Source: Phellopilus nigrolimitatus (taxonomy: Eukaryota; Basidiomycota; Agaricomycetes; Hymenochaetales; Hymenochaetaceae). Taken from it: 64,000 bases of DNA. This document shows, piece after piece, positions 1 to 11,283 of this stretch. The translations under genes were made by a program, and so were the position numbers. The notes under the pieces are model-generated. The model had not been told where the DNA came from. It worked only from the letters and a program-made list of their open reading frames with translations, and did no database searches. Numbering within the stretch: position 1 is the stretch's first letter; each line of letters opens with the position of its first letter. Location of the stretch: contig JAJOHG010000136.1 in the NCBI GenBank assembly GCA_021029095.1, positions 1-64,000 on the forward strand, read 5' to 3'.

Positions 1-426
1 TATGGGATTTATGCAGTACGAGAATAATCAATATTAATTCTTATTTAATTTAATATTATTTTATCATTTAAATTTATTTGAATTTGTTCTACAATAAGAC
101 CTTGAACCGCACCGCATGCAGGAAATTTGCTTCGAAAATGACACAGTCAACTCGAAGCTATGATTTTGACTTTCCAAGCTCCAAAATGAATGGAGAAGAG
201 ATAGCCGCGGAATTTTCTCACCATTTTTGACAGTTCCAAACTACCCTTCGCTTCTGCATGTGATAGGAAAAGGCATTCGAGTTGCGCACAAAGGTCTATT
301 CCATCCTGAAGAGAGAATACATAGACAAGGATCACAATTTTGACATTTGACACGACAATCAAGCCTCAAGTAAGTACCAAAAATACGGCCTCTTACCCTA
401 AATTATGCAAAAATTTTCTAAAAGTC

Positions 427-537
427 TATGCATTATGCAATATGCAATATGCAGCCGATTTACCCGCCTCCCAACTCGGGAGACGGCCTAACCCTATGCA
501 TTATCAGATTTATGCATTATGAGGTTATGCATTATTA
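427..537. repeat. Degenerate TATGCATTATG repeats
   Basis: Short AT-rich words of the form TATGCATTATG and ATGCAATATGC recur at least five times, interrupted by a GC-richer stretch (about 456-492). The repeats lie just upstream of the aldo-keto reductase last-exon fragment. Bases 1-426 are AT-rich and show no gene that I can support. Confidence 0.5.
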
Positions 538-553
538 CAATTTCAACTGTAGC

Positions 554-676
554 GTTAAATTGACTAACGAGGAAGTCGCAGAAGTGCACACCATCGCCGA
601 GAATGCGGAAGTGAAAGGACCACGCTATCCTCCTGGCATGCAAGAGCAACTTTTTGTTGAAACTCCGGCACTGTGA
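554..676 (+). pseudogene. Aldo-keto reductase last-exon fragment
   Basis: This 41-codon open stretch ending in TGA encodes a close match to the C-terminus of the intact aldo-keto reductase at 36412-37885 in this window. Shared motifs include EVAEV, IAENAE, RYP, GMQEQLF and TPAL. It corresponds to the part of that gene downstream of its final intron. The other exons (TIM-barrel body, NADPH site, catalytic Tyr/Lys region) are absent from bases 1-553. The fragment cannot encode a functional enzyme and is best read as a relic of a duplicated or rearranged copy. The match is seen directly; the mechanism (segmental duplication or translocation of the 3' end) is inferred. Confidence 0.8.
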
Positions 677-888
677 CCATTTGTATTGATTCTGTAAGAA
701 ATATATGTAACCAGAGTAACGTTTGTTTCCCGTATAGCCACATACGCGTCGCGTCGCGTTCACGTGACTTTATGCGGTAGTTTTTAATTAGGTCATCAAT
801 TCTGAGTGGGTCCCCACATCCTTCCATCTCTTACTTTGCGACATCCATCATCTCGCAAACTCTTCCCTTTATCTACAACTCAACGAAA

Positions 889-2590
889 ATGTCGCGTGCA
901 GCTTTCAAACGCTCGTATGACGTCTTCGACTCTTCTCCCATTTCCTCTTCTTCGACACCGCTACAGCCGCCTACAAAGCGATACCACATTGATTCCGACG
1001 CGTCTTCTGACACCTTCGCCTTTCACCTCCCGTCCGACTCGCCATCCAACCCCTTTGGCAGATTCAAGCCTTTTGTTCCGCGCGGCCTCCCACGTGCAAC
1101 ACCCGTTTCCGACCACCTCATCCTCCGCTTCCAGCTCGCGGCGCAAGCCAGCAATGTGCACCGCATCGTCTCTGTGCCCCCCAACTTCACCTTCTGGCAT
1201 CTTTCGCGCCTCACACAATTTTTATTTGGCTGGAAGGACGTGCGTACCGAGCGCAGTCCGTACAACAAGTACGAGAGGATCAAGCGCCATATCGAGCATG
1301 TCTTCACCATACAGAAACGGGTGTCGTTCTACTCGAACAACTCGCGCCATGTGGGGGTCATCAAGAGTGGCGAAACTGTCGTACGCGTCGCAGGGAACAT
1401 CAAAGGGCTCAAGTCGAGGTGTAACGATGGGATTACATGGGAGCGCGAGGAGTGTTATACGTTGCAGCACTTATGGCACAGGCCGGGTACCAGCAGTGAA
1501 CTGTCACGTGCGATTATCTATGTACGTGCGCATTATTTTGATTCCTCTGCTCCGATTTTAAGACGGTTTCAGGACTACGATGTGCTGTCTTCGCGCAAGG
1601 AGCTGGTGTATATCTCTATTTACAGTGATTCTGAAAAGCTTAAAGCTCAACAGCACGATCTCGACGACTCGTGCAATTTGCCCTACGTACTCATCGGTCA
1701 GGGCCTTCCGAACGACGATGACGACGAGGAATTTGCACTCGATCTTCAGCAGTGGAATGAGCCGCTCGCATTCGAGAACTACATACTCAGTCAAGAGAAG
1801 GATGAAGAGGAAAGCGATGATGATGTAAGTTATGCCTTTCTGCGCGTTCCGTGCCATTCCTAACGTTGTAATTCCTCAGGGTCCATCCCCTGCTCGCTTA
1901 GCGGAAGAGCAGGCTCGTGTCAAGCTCCGCATGACCGCGCCTTTACCCTCACGTCTGCCCATCGACGATGAAGAGGGGGAGGTGGAGGAAGAGGAAGAGG
2001 AAGAGGCATCAGTCACGTTTAAAGTGTTGAACAAAGAAGCAGAGGCGCCCAGGGCGTTTCCGAAGAAGCGTCAGTCTTTACCGCGTCTCCCCGATCCCGA
2101 CGAGAGCCGCGAAGTGGGCGTGGGCTACCCCGAGGAACACGATGAGCGACCTAAAGCGTTCGCGAAGCGGCGGGCGCCTGTCGCACACATGCCCGACCCG
2201 GATGAAAGCCGCGAGATTGGTGCTCATCATAATCCCGGCCCACGCGAGGTACTAGCTCCGAGGCGAGAGCAATCGCCCGTGAAAAAGCGCGTTGTTGCGC
2301 GACTACCTGACCCGGACGAAAGCCGTGAGGTTGGTGTCTCATATCCCAGTGACCGCAAGCGCATACACCTTCCGGACCCCGACGAGAGCCGGGAGATTGA
2401 TGGGTGGTCGGACGGAGATGAGCGCAATGCACGCGTAACGCTTGACACGCGTGTGCACGCTCTGAGGAAGAAGCCCGCTGCACCATACCATCCTGTAAAG
2501 CAGGTCCCCAAACGCGGTGGCGGGCGCCGCGTCGTGCTCGGCGCGCTGGCGGAGGAAGAGGAAGCTGGCGACAGCGAGGCAGAGTTATAA
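889..2590 (+). CDS. pRiA4b Orf3-like protein with PDPDESRE repeats
   Basis: The model has three exons. The first intron (1522-1572, in frame) and the second (1825-1879) are both GT-AG, giving about 531 residues. The N-terminal half resembles the plasmid pRiA4b Orf3-like fold: a hydrophobic strand LILRFQL, a helix followed by LFGWKDV, and, once the first intron is removed, an IIYDYD motif like the YEYDFGD signature of the family. Keeping that intron would break the motif, which supports splicing. The C-terminal half is acidic and charged, with Glu runs and four copies of PDPDESRE (V or I follows) at about 35-40 residue spacing, then a basic tail. No enzymatic residues are evident. The family is often linked to mobile DNA in bacteria, but its role in fungi is unknown. 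Family assignment is by motif only. Confidence 0.65.
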
Positions 2591-2892
2591 GGAAGATTTA
2601 CGACTGCGATACATTGCGATACCCGTTCTTGAGTACATCTACAGCATGCTTTACGCACTCCCTTTTATGATTTTTGGTTAATTAGGAATCTTGGAATCTC
2701 AAAATGCTAAAACCGCAGCACTTGCAAACATCCATATACATTTATTTCTAACTTGAAAAACCAATGAGTGCCACAGTGGTCTTGATATTCGTTTGAGTTC
2801 ATACATAAATACATGTTCAATAACGTACAAATACAATTCAGAAGAAAATGTGATGAGTCATTACTTTGCCGGTCCAGTTGCAACTCCCGAGT

Positions 2893-4304
2893 CTATTCCA
2901 TGTGGTACAGCGAACTAGTGCCTTCGACGCCATCGACCGCAAACAGGTAGTTCAACGTCGCCGCAAGACGAATTCCACCCATTGCGAGCAGTTGCTCGAC
3001 GAGCCACTGGTCCTTGATGCGGCCCGCGTACTCGGGGGTGTCGAGTTCGAGATATGTGTTATTGATACTAACCAGCTCGTCAAGGGCAGGCGGCCAGATG
3101 ATCTCGCAATTGAGCGCGTGCAGCGGTTCTGCCCACGCGTAGGGGCACACGACTCCGTCGTCCGTCGGGGGTAGGCCCCGCGGTGGCGTGCGCGCCGATC
3201 CAATCCGAGCCCCGAGTGGGAACTGCTGCGGCTTCCACGCAGGCGGATACGGTCGCGCTGTCGAACCTTCGATGGGTGGGCAACTCGTCCAGCTATCGAT
3301 GAGCGGGGCGAAACGTCCCAGTACGCCCTCGTGCATGATCTGTCGGACGTAGGGATCATAGATCGTTCCGCGCAGCGCGCTTTCGATGCGCCGGGACGGC
3401 AGTGGGAGCGTATAGTTCTGCGGGACCGTGCGTAGAGACTTGGCAATCAGGCGTGAGTCCCAGACGGTGTGGAGATCTGAGAGGGGGAAAAGATAAATCA
3501 GATTCGACTTTCTTCGCGCTTCGCATATACAGATACAAGACATAAGGTAGACCAAGTCACAAAATTCCATGAAATGCTAGTTGTGTCTGAGAAATTTTCA
3601 AGGAAAATGTGAGTACCAGTTAACGCTTTTGCTTCAGTGCTCGCTGATAATCAAATTTCACGTGCTGTTTTCTCAAATGCAATAGAAATGCATTTCATGG
3701 ATTCTTGTTATCATAGCCGTTATGCATGACATAGCCTATATATCAAAGAATGGGAACCCACTGGTAACACGATTATCGAACTTGACTTTGACGCCGTTGC
3801 CACCCTTGTCGCGTCCGGTAAGGTGAAGAGGTTGGTGCAGGTCACCCATGAAGTGAATAAGAAACTTGAGCGCTTCCTCCGCACCGGGATTGCCCTGCTC
3901 AAGCCACATAGTCGTGTTGCGCACTGCTCCCAAGACGTTGTGACCTGGCGAGCCCGCCCAGCCTTCATCCCCGAAGACACAATGCTGCGAGGGGTGATCA
4001 CCGATCCCATTGACGTAGTGAAGCGTCCCAGACCAACGCATGTGCATGCGAACCTTGTCGGCCCATGCTGCGACGGGCGCTAAATGACAATCTGCGTACT
4101 GCGGGAGGACGTCGCAAAGCTGTTCGACTGTTGAAGGATGCAGATGAATCTGAGCAATCGTCGCAACGATTTCATGTCCTGCAAATGAAATCAACGCGTG
4201 CTCGCTTGCAAAATAACGCGTACGAACGAACCTGCTGCGCCCCATGCGACCACAGTCGGTACGCTCGCCGCTATTATCGAGAGAAATGGCACAAGTAGCC
4301 TCAT
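2893..4304 (-). CDS. Secreted S1/P1-type zinc nuclease
   Basis: The gene has three exons (4304-4232, 4178-3762, 3476-2893; introns of 53 and 285 bp), giving 357 residues. A signal peptide of about 20 residues ends in VVA, so the mature protein would begin with Trp as in P1 nuclease, where the N-terminal Trp is a zinc ligand. Further ligand motifs follow in order: WGAAGHE, AWADKVR, LHYVNG, HFMGDLHQPLHL and NLHTVWDSRL. The conserved C-terminal GGIRLAATLN segment is present. Splicing at ACC-A|GTGGGT restores the family motif NLHTVWD across the second intron. The enzyme should cleave single-stranded DNA and RNA outside the cell, probably for nutrient acquisition. The order and identity of catalytic motifs make the call strong. 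Confidence 0.93.
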
Positions 4305-5171
4305 AGCTCGTTGCAAGTTTGCCTTTGTGGAGTTGCGAATGATAAAGCAAATCTGAACGGAGCAAAGTTCGGCACAACGTCCCAGAGGGTCGATGACAGG
4401 GACAGTAACGAACAGACCAAGACGCGTACTACTACCACCACCTCTGGAAATTTATCACGTGAGCTCCGCTTATGGCTTCGCAAGAAAAGGGACGATGATC
4501 TTTGTCAACTTTATCAAGCGTCTGCCTTTGCGATTGAGAATAGCCAATGCAATATTGGCTATTTTCATGCCTATCTGCAATTCCGACTCCTTACTATTGA
4601 CGTCCGAAGCTTCACTTGAAGGATCAAAAGACGTTGATTAGTTAATTATTTTCCAAGAAAGACAACGTCGCCGTCTTAGCCGGATCTCGGACTGTCAATG
4701 TGGGCCGGCAGAAACTTCGAGTTCATACTTCAGAAAATTGCAGTGCCTAGCATCGCCCTACCTAAAGCAGGAATTGGCTATTCACCACCTCGTTCTCCCG
4801 GAATTCCAAAATGACTTTTATCTAATGACAAAGGGGAGCCAGACGTTCTCCAAGATAGAACCAACTTGAAGCATGGTCGAACTATAAGCCATTGCTCCCT
4901 TCTGTTGGGGCTCATGGCTTCCAGAAAGTGCGCTCATTCTACAAATTACCTCTATTCTCGGAAGTCAATGCACATGAAAACACATCACGCCATGAGCTCC
5001 TCTGCTTCCCCTCAAGAAAGAACTGAGGATACTTCTTCGGTGCGATTGCAGTGGCATTGATTGCCTTTCACTTTATACGGGCGCCATATCACACTCAGTA
5101 TGAATTTATAGCTCGATCTGCTCGGTGTTAGCGCTAATCTGAGTTGCCATCGTTTAGAGAAGACAGTCGAG
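4305..5171. other. Intergenic, no gene seen
   Basis: This region lies between the divergent nuclease and calpain genes. It holds short out-of-phase ORFs without recognisable motifs and is presumed to be promoter and UTR sequence. Confidence 0.5.
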
Positions 5172-5179
5172 TATAAAAG
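5172..5179 (+). promoter_or_regulatory. TATA box of calpain gene
   Basis: TATAAAAG lies about 60 bp upstream of the chosen calpain start ATG at 5239, a usual position for a fungal TATA element plus short leader. Confidence 0.5.
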
Positions 5180-5238
5180 AAAGAAGTCTGAGCATTCTCG
5201 AACTCCTACTAGCTCCACCATCAAGCTCAGTCTCAATT

Positions 5239-8200
5239 ATGACAATGGCCAAACTTGCCGACCTAGCACCGAACTTAGTCCATCCTCAGCATGCCGAGGC
5301 GGATGACTTTAATCCACGAACGCCGGTCAACGAAGAAACTGTCTTCAAACAGCAGATATGTCGGGCAGGTCTTTTCATCACAGAAGAGCTTGAAAGGGCA
5401 ACGGAGAGATGCAGAAAGAAAGTGATGACCATTGTGCAAGATTGCAAACGAAGGAATCGCAAATTCAGGCAAGTACAACATTGAACGAGATGAAATGAGC
5501 TCATTTATAAACCTTTTCTCATAGAGACATTGAATGGGACATCGGGAGCGACTGGGACCTTTGCTTACCCAGTCCTGAATAGTAAGTGAAAACGAGCTAT
5601 CAGAAATGCTCTGTATTAGACAATTTTGTTTAATCAGTGTAAACGACATTGTCAGCCTGAAGAATTTTACATCAGACGTCCTGCGAGTGACACAAATATT
5701 CGACAGCCCTCGGTTCTACGTCGATGGTGTGTCGTATTTTTCCATAAGCTTGATATCGAATATATTCTGATGCGACTGAAACTAGAGCCGAGCGCGTCAG
5801 ACATAATTCAAGGCGCGCATATCTACTCAGACACTCCAACGACCTGTTCTTACACATCAATATAGGCGCCTTGGGTGACTGTTGGTTCCTTAGCGCCATT
5901 ACGGCAGTCGCATCGAAGCCAAAACTCATCAAAAAGCTATGCGTTGAAGTATGCATTTGTTCATACTGGCAATTTGCTATTTATGTACTTGTAAGCTATT
6001 GATGCACTTTAACAGCGTGACGAGGACGTCGGCGTCTATGGCTTTATATTCTGCCGTGATGGTGATTGGGTTGATGTAGTCGTAGATGAGCATGTTCTCT
6101 TTCATTTTTTCGGAGTTAAAGACACACTAAGCACGGTTTTATTCAGTCAGCTTTTCATCCGGGTCCGACAGTGGGAGTATGTAGCGGAAGAGGTCCGTAC
6201 TATTGCTACCCCTGTGCTTCTAGGAATGCTGATAAATAATTTTAGACGCGCAGGTCATATCAATTTGACCGCGATAAATATGAGCATGTCGCACGCAAAG
6301 GAGGGAAAACTCTTTTATTTGCTCGATCCGCGAAAGAGAATGAGACTTGGGTGTGAGTCGTTATATCATCAGAGCTTACAGCTTTTTTTCACGTTTGATG
6401 CATATATATACGATTTAGGCCACTCATTGAGAAAGCATATGCCAAGCTCCATGGAGATTATGCAGCGCTTCAATGTGGCTACGCAAACGAGGGTATCGAA
6501 GATCTGACTGGGTTAGCTTCGTCTCATATTTCCTTAACAAAGTGTTTATCTTTGGCACACAATCATGCTTAGCGGTGTTTCCGTCGCGATTCATACTAAT
6601 GTCAGTATATTCTACCCTGTTTTGAGTTTCACTCTTAATGAGAATATCCTAAGGATGTTATGGATACCGACATCTTCTGGAGGGAGGAGCTCCTTCACGC
6701 AAACAAGGAGTTACTTTTCAGTTGTTTCTTGAATTCGCCATTCGAAAGGGCAGCAATAAGTGTTGATGGTATGCATGTTATCCACTTCCATTGCATATGC
6801 TCATAATAACTGGACAGGGATTTTTAAATGTGTGTATATCAAAGTCATTTTGCTACTCGATGAGTTAGTTCTGACAGAGCTCCTCAACGAACCATCTGCA
6901 GGGCACGCATACACTGTCCTAAAAGCAATTGAGTTTCGTGGAAAGCAGTTTCTAAAGATCCGCAACCCCTGGGGCTCTTTAGGGTGGACGGGACGCTGGT
7001 CGAACGGCTCGAAAGAGTGGACGCGAGAGTGGCGGGATGCCCTTGAGCCTCTCGAGCATCACTTTAGTGACGATGGCACGTTCATCATGGAGTATTGCGA
7101 TTTCTTGAAGATCTGGACCTGCATCCAGCGTACGCAGCTACTCGACCCTTCGTGGGTGCAGAGCACTTACTGGCTTGACGTAAAGAGCCGTCCTGCTCCC
7201 TGCGCATGGCAGTTTGGTGATGTATCATGTACGACCTCAAGCCTTGTCTGGCTCCTTATTTCGTTGTTACTGATGGTTATATCCCTTATCCCTTAGTCAC
7301 CTTCACAATGCATAAAGCGTCAGAGACGATTATTGTCCTCTCGCAGTCGGATGATCGTTTCTACCGGCGTATCTCCGGATTCTCCACCTGGAGTTTCGAC
7401 TTCAAATTGTTCAGGAAGGGAGAAGACGAGCCGCTGGCTAGCTCGAATTTCTCGTACGACTTAAAAAGAAGCAGAACACTACGAGTAGACCTCGAGCCTG
7501 GTCACTATGTTGTTCATGTACGGCTTGACAGGACTATCGATAATAGCAAGGTGAGTGTTCAAGTTACCCAACCTGGACTCGGGCTCCCCTTATGTTACAA
7601 ATTTCTACACTCCTGGAATTTTTTGAATACTTGAAAGCACGGTTAAAAGAGGGACACGTGTCGAATTACTGTATCGTGATCCGGAGATTACTGACATCTG
7701 CCTGTTGCACCGCTGTAGAAATATTCATATTCCAATGAGCTCCAGGATTCAGTGGATAATCGCAAGCTGTCAAGGATGAGAAGCGAGCTCGCACGCAGCA
7801 AGTCCGTTGCAGCCAATTTCGACGAAAGGTACGCCTACCAGGCCTGAGATCCTTTAGGCTAATCATTCTGTGCGTTAACTTGTTTTCCTTATGCAGAAAA
7901 TGGAAAAACCATCTCGCCCTTCCCATCGAGGCGCTCGGGGGACGAGATATCTATCAGATACAGATGGAGGAACTTGAAAAAAAGTATGCGCTTCAAACAA
8001 AGTCCGTGCCAACTCGTCGGACCGATGCCTATTCTCTTTCTGCTCATGATGCCAGTTCGGCAGCTGTTGACACTACCGAAGTCTCGTATACTAGTTTATT
8101 GAAAGACATCGACACATCGACTCCAGTAATATCGACCTCGGGAACAAATAAATACAGACCTGTCTCACCGAAATCAGAAATTGAGGTCGAGGAATATAGC

Positions 8201-8859
8201 GAAGGGGATCAAGATGGGGCTGAGAGTACTGGTGCAGACGGTGAGTTAGGCATGAAAAGCCCACAGGTTCTTGTGCTGATTTATAATGTCAATTTTGATA
8301 AAGAGTGTAAGAAAAGTGCGTTTGAGGACGAGGGTTCAGATTACGAAACTGCTCCTCAAACGCCTGTGACCATCGAACTCCCGGAGAGCCCAGTATATGC
8401 ACCTGTGATAGACATAGAACCTGAATTTCTGCATTCGCAAAGTTTTTGCAAAAATGTTTTCTGTGCTAGTTATAAGGTACGGTAAACCGATTCTTACTTT
8501 CTTGTCATTCTCTCACGACTTCATCTCGTTTAGACCCTCGATGTCTTCGGCGTGAGATGGACGTGTTCCACCTGTACAAATTACATTCTTTGCGATAAAT
8601 GTTATAGGACACGGATGCATGCACATGCGATGGTAAGGCTTGAGCAGCCTGAAGATCTCGAACACGACGTGTCTGATGTACGTGACTTCAGTTGACTCTT
8701 CTCGTACTTTTCCTTTTGATACTATTTCTCTAGCAGACAGACGACGATGGAGATAGCGTGCTTCTAGGACTGCGTATTTATACGAAGAAGGGTGCGCCAG
8801 TGGATATAGCTGGCCAACTTCGTCACGTACAGTTGAAACATCGAAAGAAAACTACCTGA
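5239..8859 (+). CDS. Calpain-type cysteine protease with domain III and C-terminal Cys-rich finger
   Basis: This is a multi-exon gene with at least 14 exons. The catalytic core is split over many short exons: KFRDIEWD, then [15 protein letters not shown] with the active-site Cys, [45 protein letters not shown] with the active-site His, and RNPWGSLGW with the active-site Asn. A calpain domain III-like beta segment follows (from about 7200 to 7550). A low-complexity linker then leads to a Cys-rich stretch (CSTC, LCDKC) resembling a ZZ-type finger. The first intron (5469-5524) and the intron just before the catalytic Cys exon (5813-5865) use GC donors. The splice around 6094-6150 has two equivalent solutions, and 6769-6880 is uncertain. 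It should be an intracellular calcium-regulated protease, but no EF-hand domain is seen. Confidence 0.88.
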
Positions 8860-9539
8860 TCAGCTCGAGTCTTGCCAGTTGCCACATTTAAACATAATGA
8901 TTGTAGGAGTTATATTCTAGATATCAAGTTTTCCAGGAATGCCAATGACATTGCCGCGAGAACACACTTGAGTTGTTGCCGGGTGATTTTCTGTCCAAAG
9001 TGTGGCTGAGTGATGAGCAAAGCATCACTGTCGATCTTCGAGTAGGTCGATCAATTCGTGAAAGAAAGTCTGCCGATCTCCCTACACTAGTTCCTCTGTT
9101 ACATGGCCAAGAAATTTTACTTGCTTGTATATAATATATTTTCTTGTACAGACGGATTGTATGGCAAATAAGCTTCTAAGACGGATAGGGTAATCCAAGT
9201 GCAGACAACTTTTTCCCGTGGTGTGATTATTGTATCTACATCTACATATCCATGTGTTACGGTCTAATTTGAAAATTCAGCGGCGACCCAGAGGTGTACA
9301 CGCTGATTTCTAACGGCGAGGAAAAAATGATTGTGGACAGGTCGATCGGATGCATATCATCTATATCGCCCGTTTACTTTCCGAAACCATTAACTATGCG
9401 ATATCGATATAATTGACCCTTCACCGTGTTAGCTAGCCCAGTGAATCGATGTAAAATGGGAAGCGTTAAGATCACTACCATGACTGTAGTCATAGAAAGA
9501 TACGTATTTTGAAGCAACAGGAAGTAAAGCTCTGTGATT
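8860..9539. other. Intergenic between convergent genes
   Basis: This is AT-rich sequence between the 3' ends of the calpain and dehydrogenase genes. No ORF or RNA motif was recognised. Confidence 0.5.
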
Positions 9540-10933
9540 TCAGGAAAGATACTCTTGGACAATCAACGGAACACGAGCGTCGCATCTGCTGAGAATATCA
9601 ATCGTTTCCACCTGTGTCAAATCTGTTAAGCAATAATTAACTAAAGGAAAGAAATCGCGTACCCAGATTCGCGCCTCAGCATCCTGGCCCTCGCTACTCA
9701 GCACGAAGTCACTCTCCTCTTTGATCTCAGAGTGGCATATAAATTTCCCGTGCAACGCCTTCGGATATGCGCTGTCCAGCTTCGCCCTAAGCTGTGCGTC
9801 CTTTAGATCCTTCTTTCTCAGCGCCTTCGTGGGGTCTACTGTGACGGCAGCATGGACGAGCCTCCGCCCACCCTCCTCCGTTGTGCGCGCCATGAGAACG
9901 AAGCTGAGCCATAGGAGGACTGCGGTTAAGACGCTCCCTTTCCATTCGGCGTTGAGCGAAGAGCGGCAATACCCCGGATTGACGGCATTGACTGTAACGG
10001 GAGAAATCTCCGGAATGCGCTTAGAAAGCGAGCGCATAAAGAAGACGTTCAAGACTGGCGAAGAAAGGTTAGGCAGAAAGTCTTTGAGCCAGATCATGTA
10101 TACTCACGCTTCGAGACAAGATATCTGCGCCGCATCACACTGTATATGAGGTCAGTTGGGGTGTGACCTACCCGGTAGCTATAGATCACAATTACCTTGT
10201 CTTGCAATGATTAGAGTCGCTCAATTTCTCCAGTATTTTAGGTGACGAAAGCTCATCGGGATACAGCTTTGTAAAATAGTGGACATCGCTGGCGACAATC
10301 GTCAAGCGCGGAGCCGGACCATTGGTAGGCGTCTTCGAAAGATAGGGGAGCATGAGCATAGCTAGAAGAGCTGTTCCCAGATGGTTGGTCTGAATACTAT
10401 GAGTTGTTATAGCCAATTTATCAGGCTGATTATTTGAGCTAGAAATGTCGCGTCTTACGTCGACTCCCATCCGTCCTTTGTTTGCCTGTACTCGGTCGTC
10501 GAGATTCCGGAATTCTCCACGAGCAGATCGAGCCTTCCGCCTCCCTCCTTCTCGAACTTGTCGACGAAGGCGCTGATAGATGCGAAGTCCATCAAATCGA
10601 TTGCCCAGACTTCGCCTCCCTCGTAGCCACTCGTCTCTCGAATAGCTTCAAAGTCAAAAAAAGTTTAATGGACGCACTGCATAGAAAACCCGAGTACTTA
10701 CAAGTCAGCGCGTCCTGAGCCGTCTTCACATTCCTGCAAGCCAGAATGAGTCTTCCTGCACTCTCACCTCTGCCCATCATAGATGCGAGGTGGCGAGCAC
10801 ATTCAAGACCCAAGCCTGTGTTGCCACCTAAGACGATGACAGTTTTCCCAGATAAATCCGTATGCATTGAATCAATGGGCGGGATTGGCCCGTACTGCCC
10901 ACGATAGAGATCGGATAATGTGTATCTCCCCAT
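9540..10933 (-). CDS. Short-chain dehydrogenase/reductase
   Basis: The gene has at least five exons. The nucleotide-binding motif GGNTGLGLE (TGxxxGxG type) lies near residue 36, and an ACRN segment follows the second strand. Downstream come ENSGIS (variant of NNAG), TNHLGTALL, IVASD with the catalytic Ser, and YLVSK, which is the YxxxK active site. YLVSK sits on a very short exon restored by joining CKTR to YLVSKLLN. NPGYC follows, as in the family. The overall order resembles retinol-dehydrogenase or WWOX-like fungal SDRs. The substrate cannot be told from sequence. The last intron (9662-9612) is in frame and its use is inferred from its GTACGC donor and CAG acceptor. Confidence 0.88.
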
Positions 10934-11046
10934 GATAATTGGTGCTGAGCGGGGATTGGACTGAAAGCTTTGAGTTGAACTTGTAAAGTATAGAAAATGT
11001 CGAGAGCTTCGAGGGCTCTGTTGGTTTCAGTCGAGACTGGACCGGT

Positions 11047-11054
11047 GTTTTATA
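11047..11054 (-). promoter_or_regulatory. TATA-like box of dehydrogenase gene
   Basis: TATAAAAC is read on the minus strand, about 115 bp upstream of the dehydrogenase ATG at 10933. Confidence 0.4.
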
Positions 11055-11283
11055 CTACTTAGATTTTATGGTGCACTGACGAGGTTTTCCGGCCGAGTCG
11101 GATAATGCTGGTGTAATACATGGCGTTATACATAGAATTCTGTGCCGACGCAACTCGCGTTCACGGCTCGTTGTACGAATTCCAAATCTTCAACTTGCAA
11201 GCCTACGGCGAAGAAAGGGTGACGTATCGGCAACCTCTCGGCAACGCGCGTCGCGTCCGAGTCGGGATCGACGCATGTACCGT

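Noticed and set aside
6090..6146. Further GC donor in the calpain gene (GATGA|GCATGT)
   Set aside because: A canonical GT-AG solution (6094-6150) gives an equally good motif VVVDEHLF, so the GC site is not needed.
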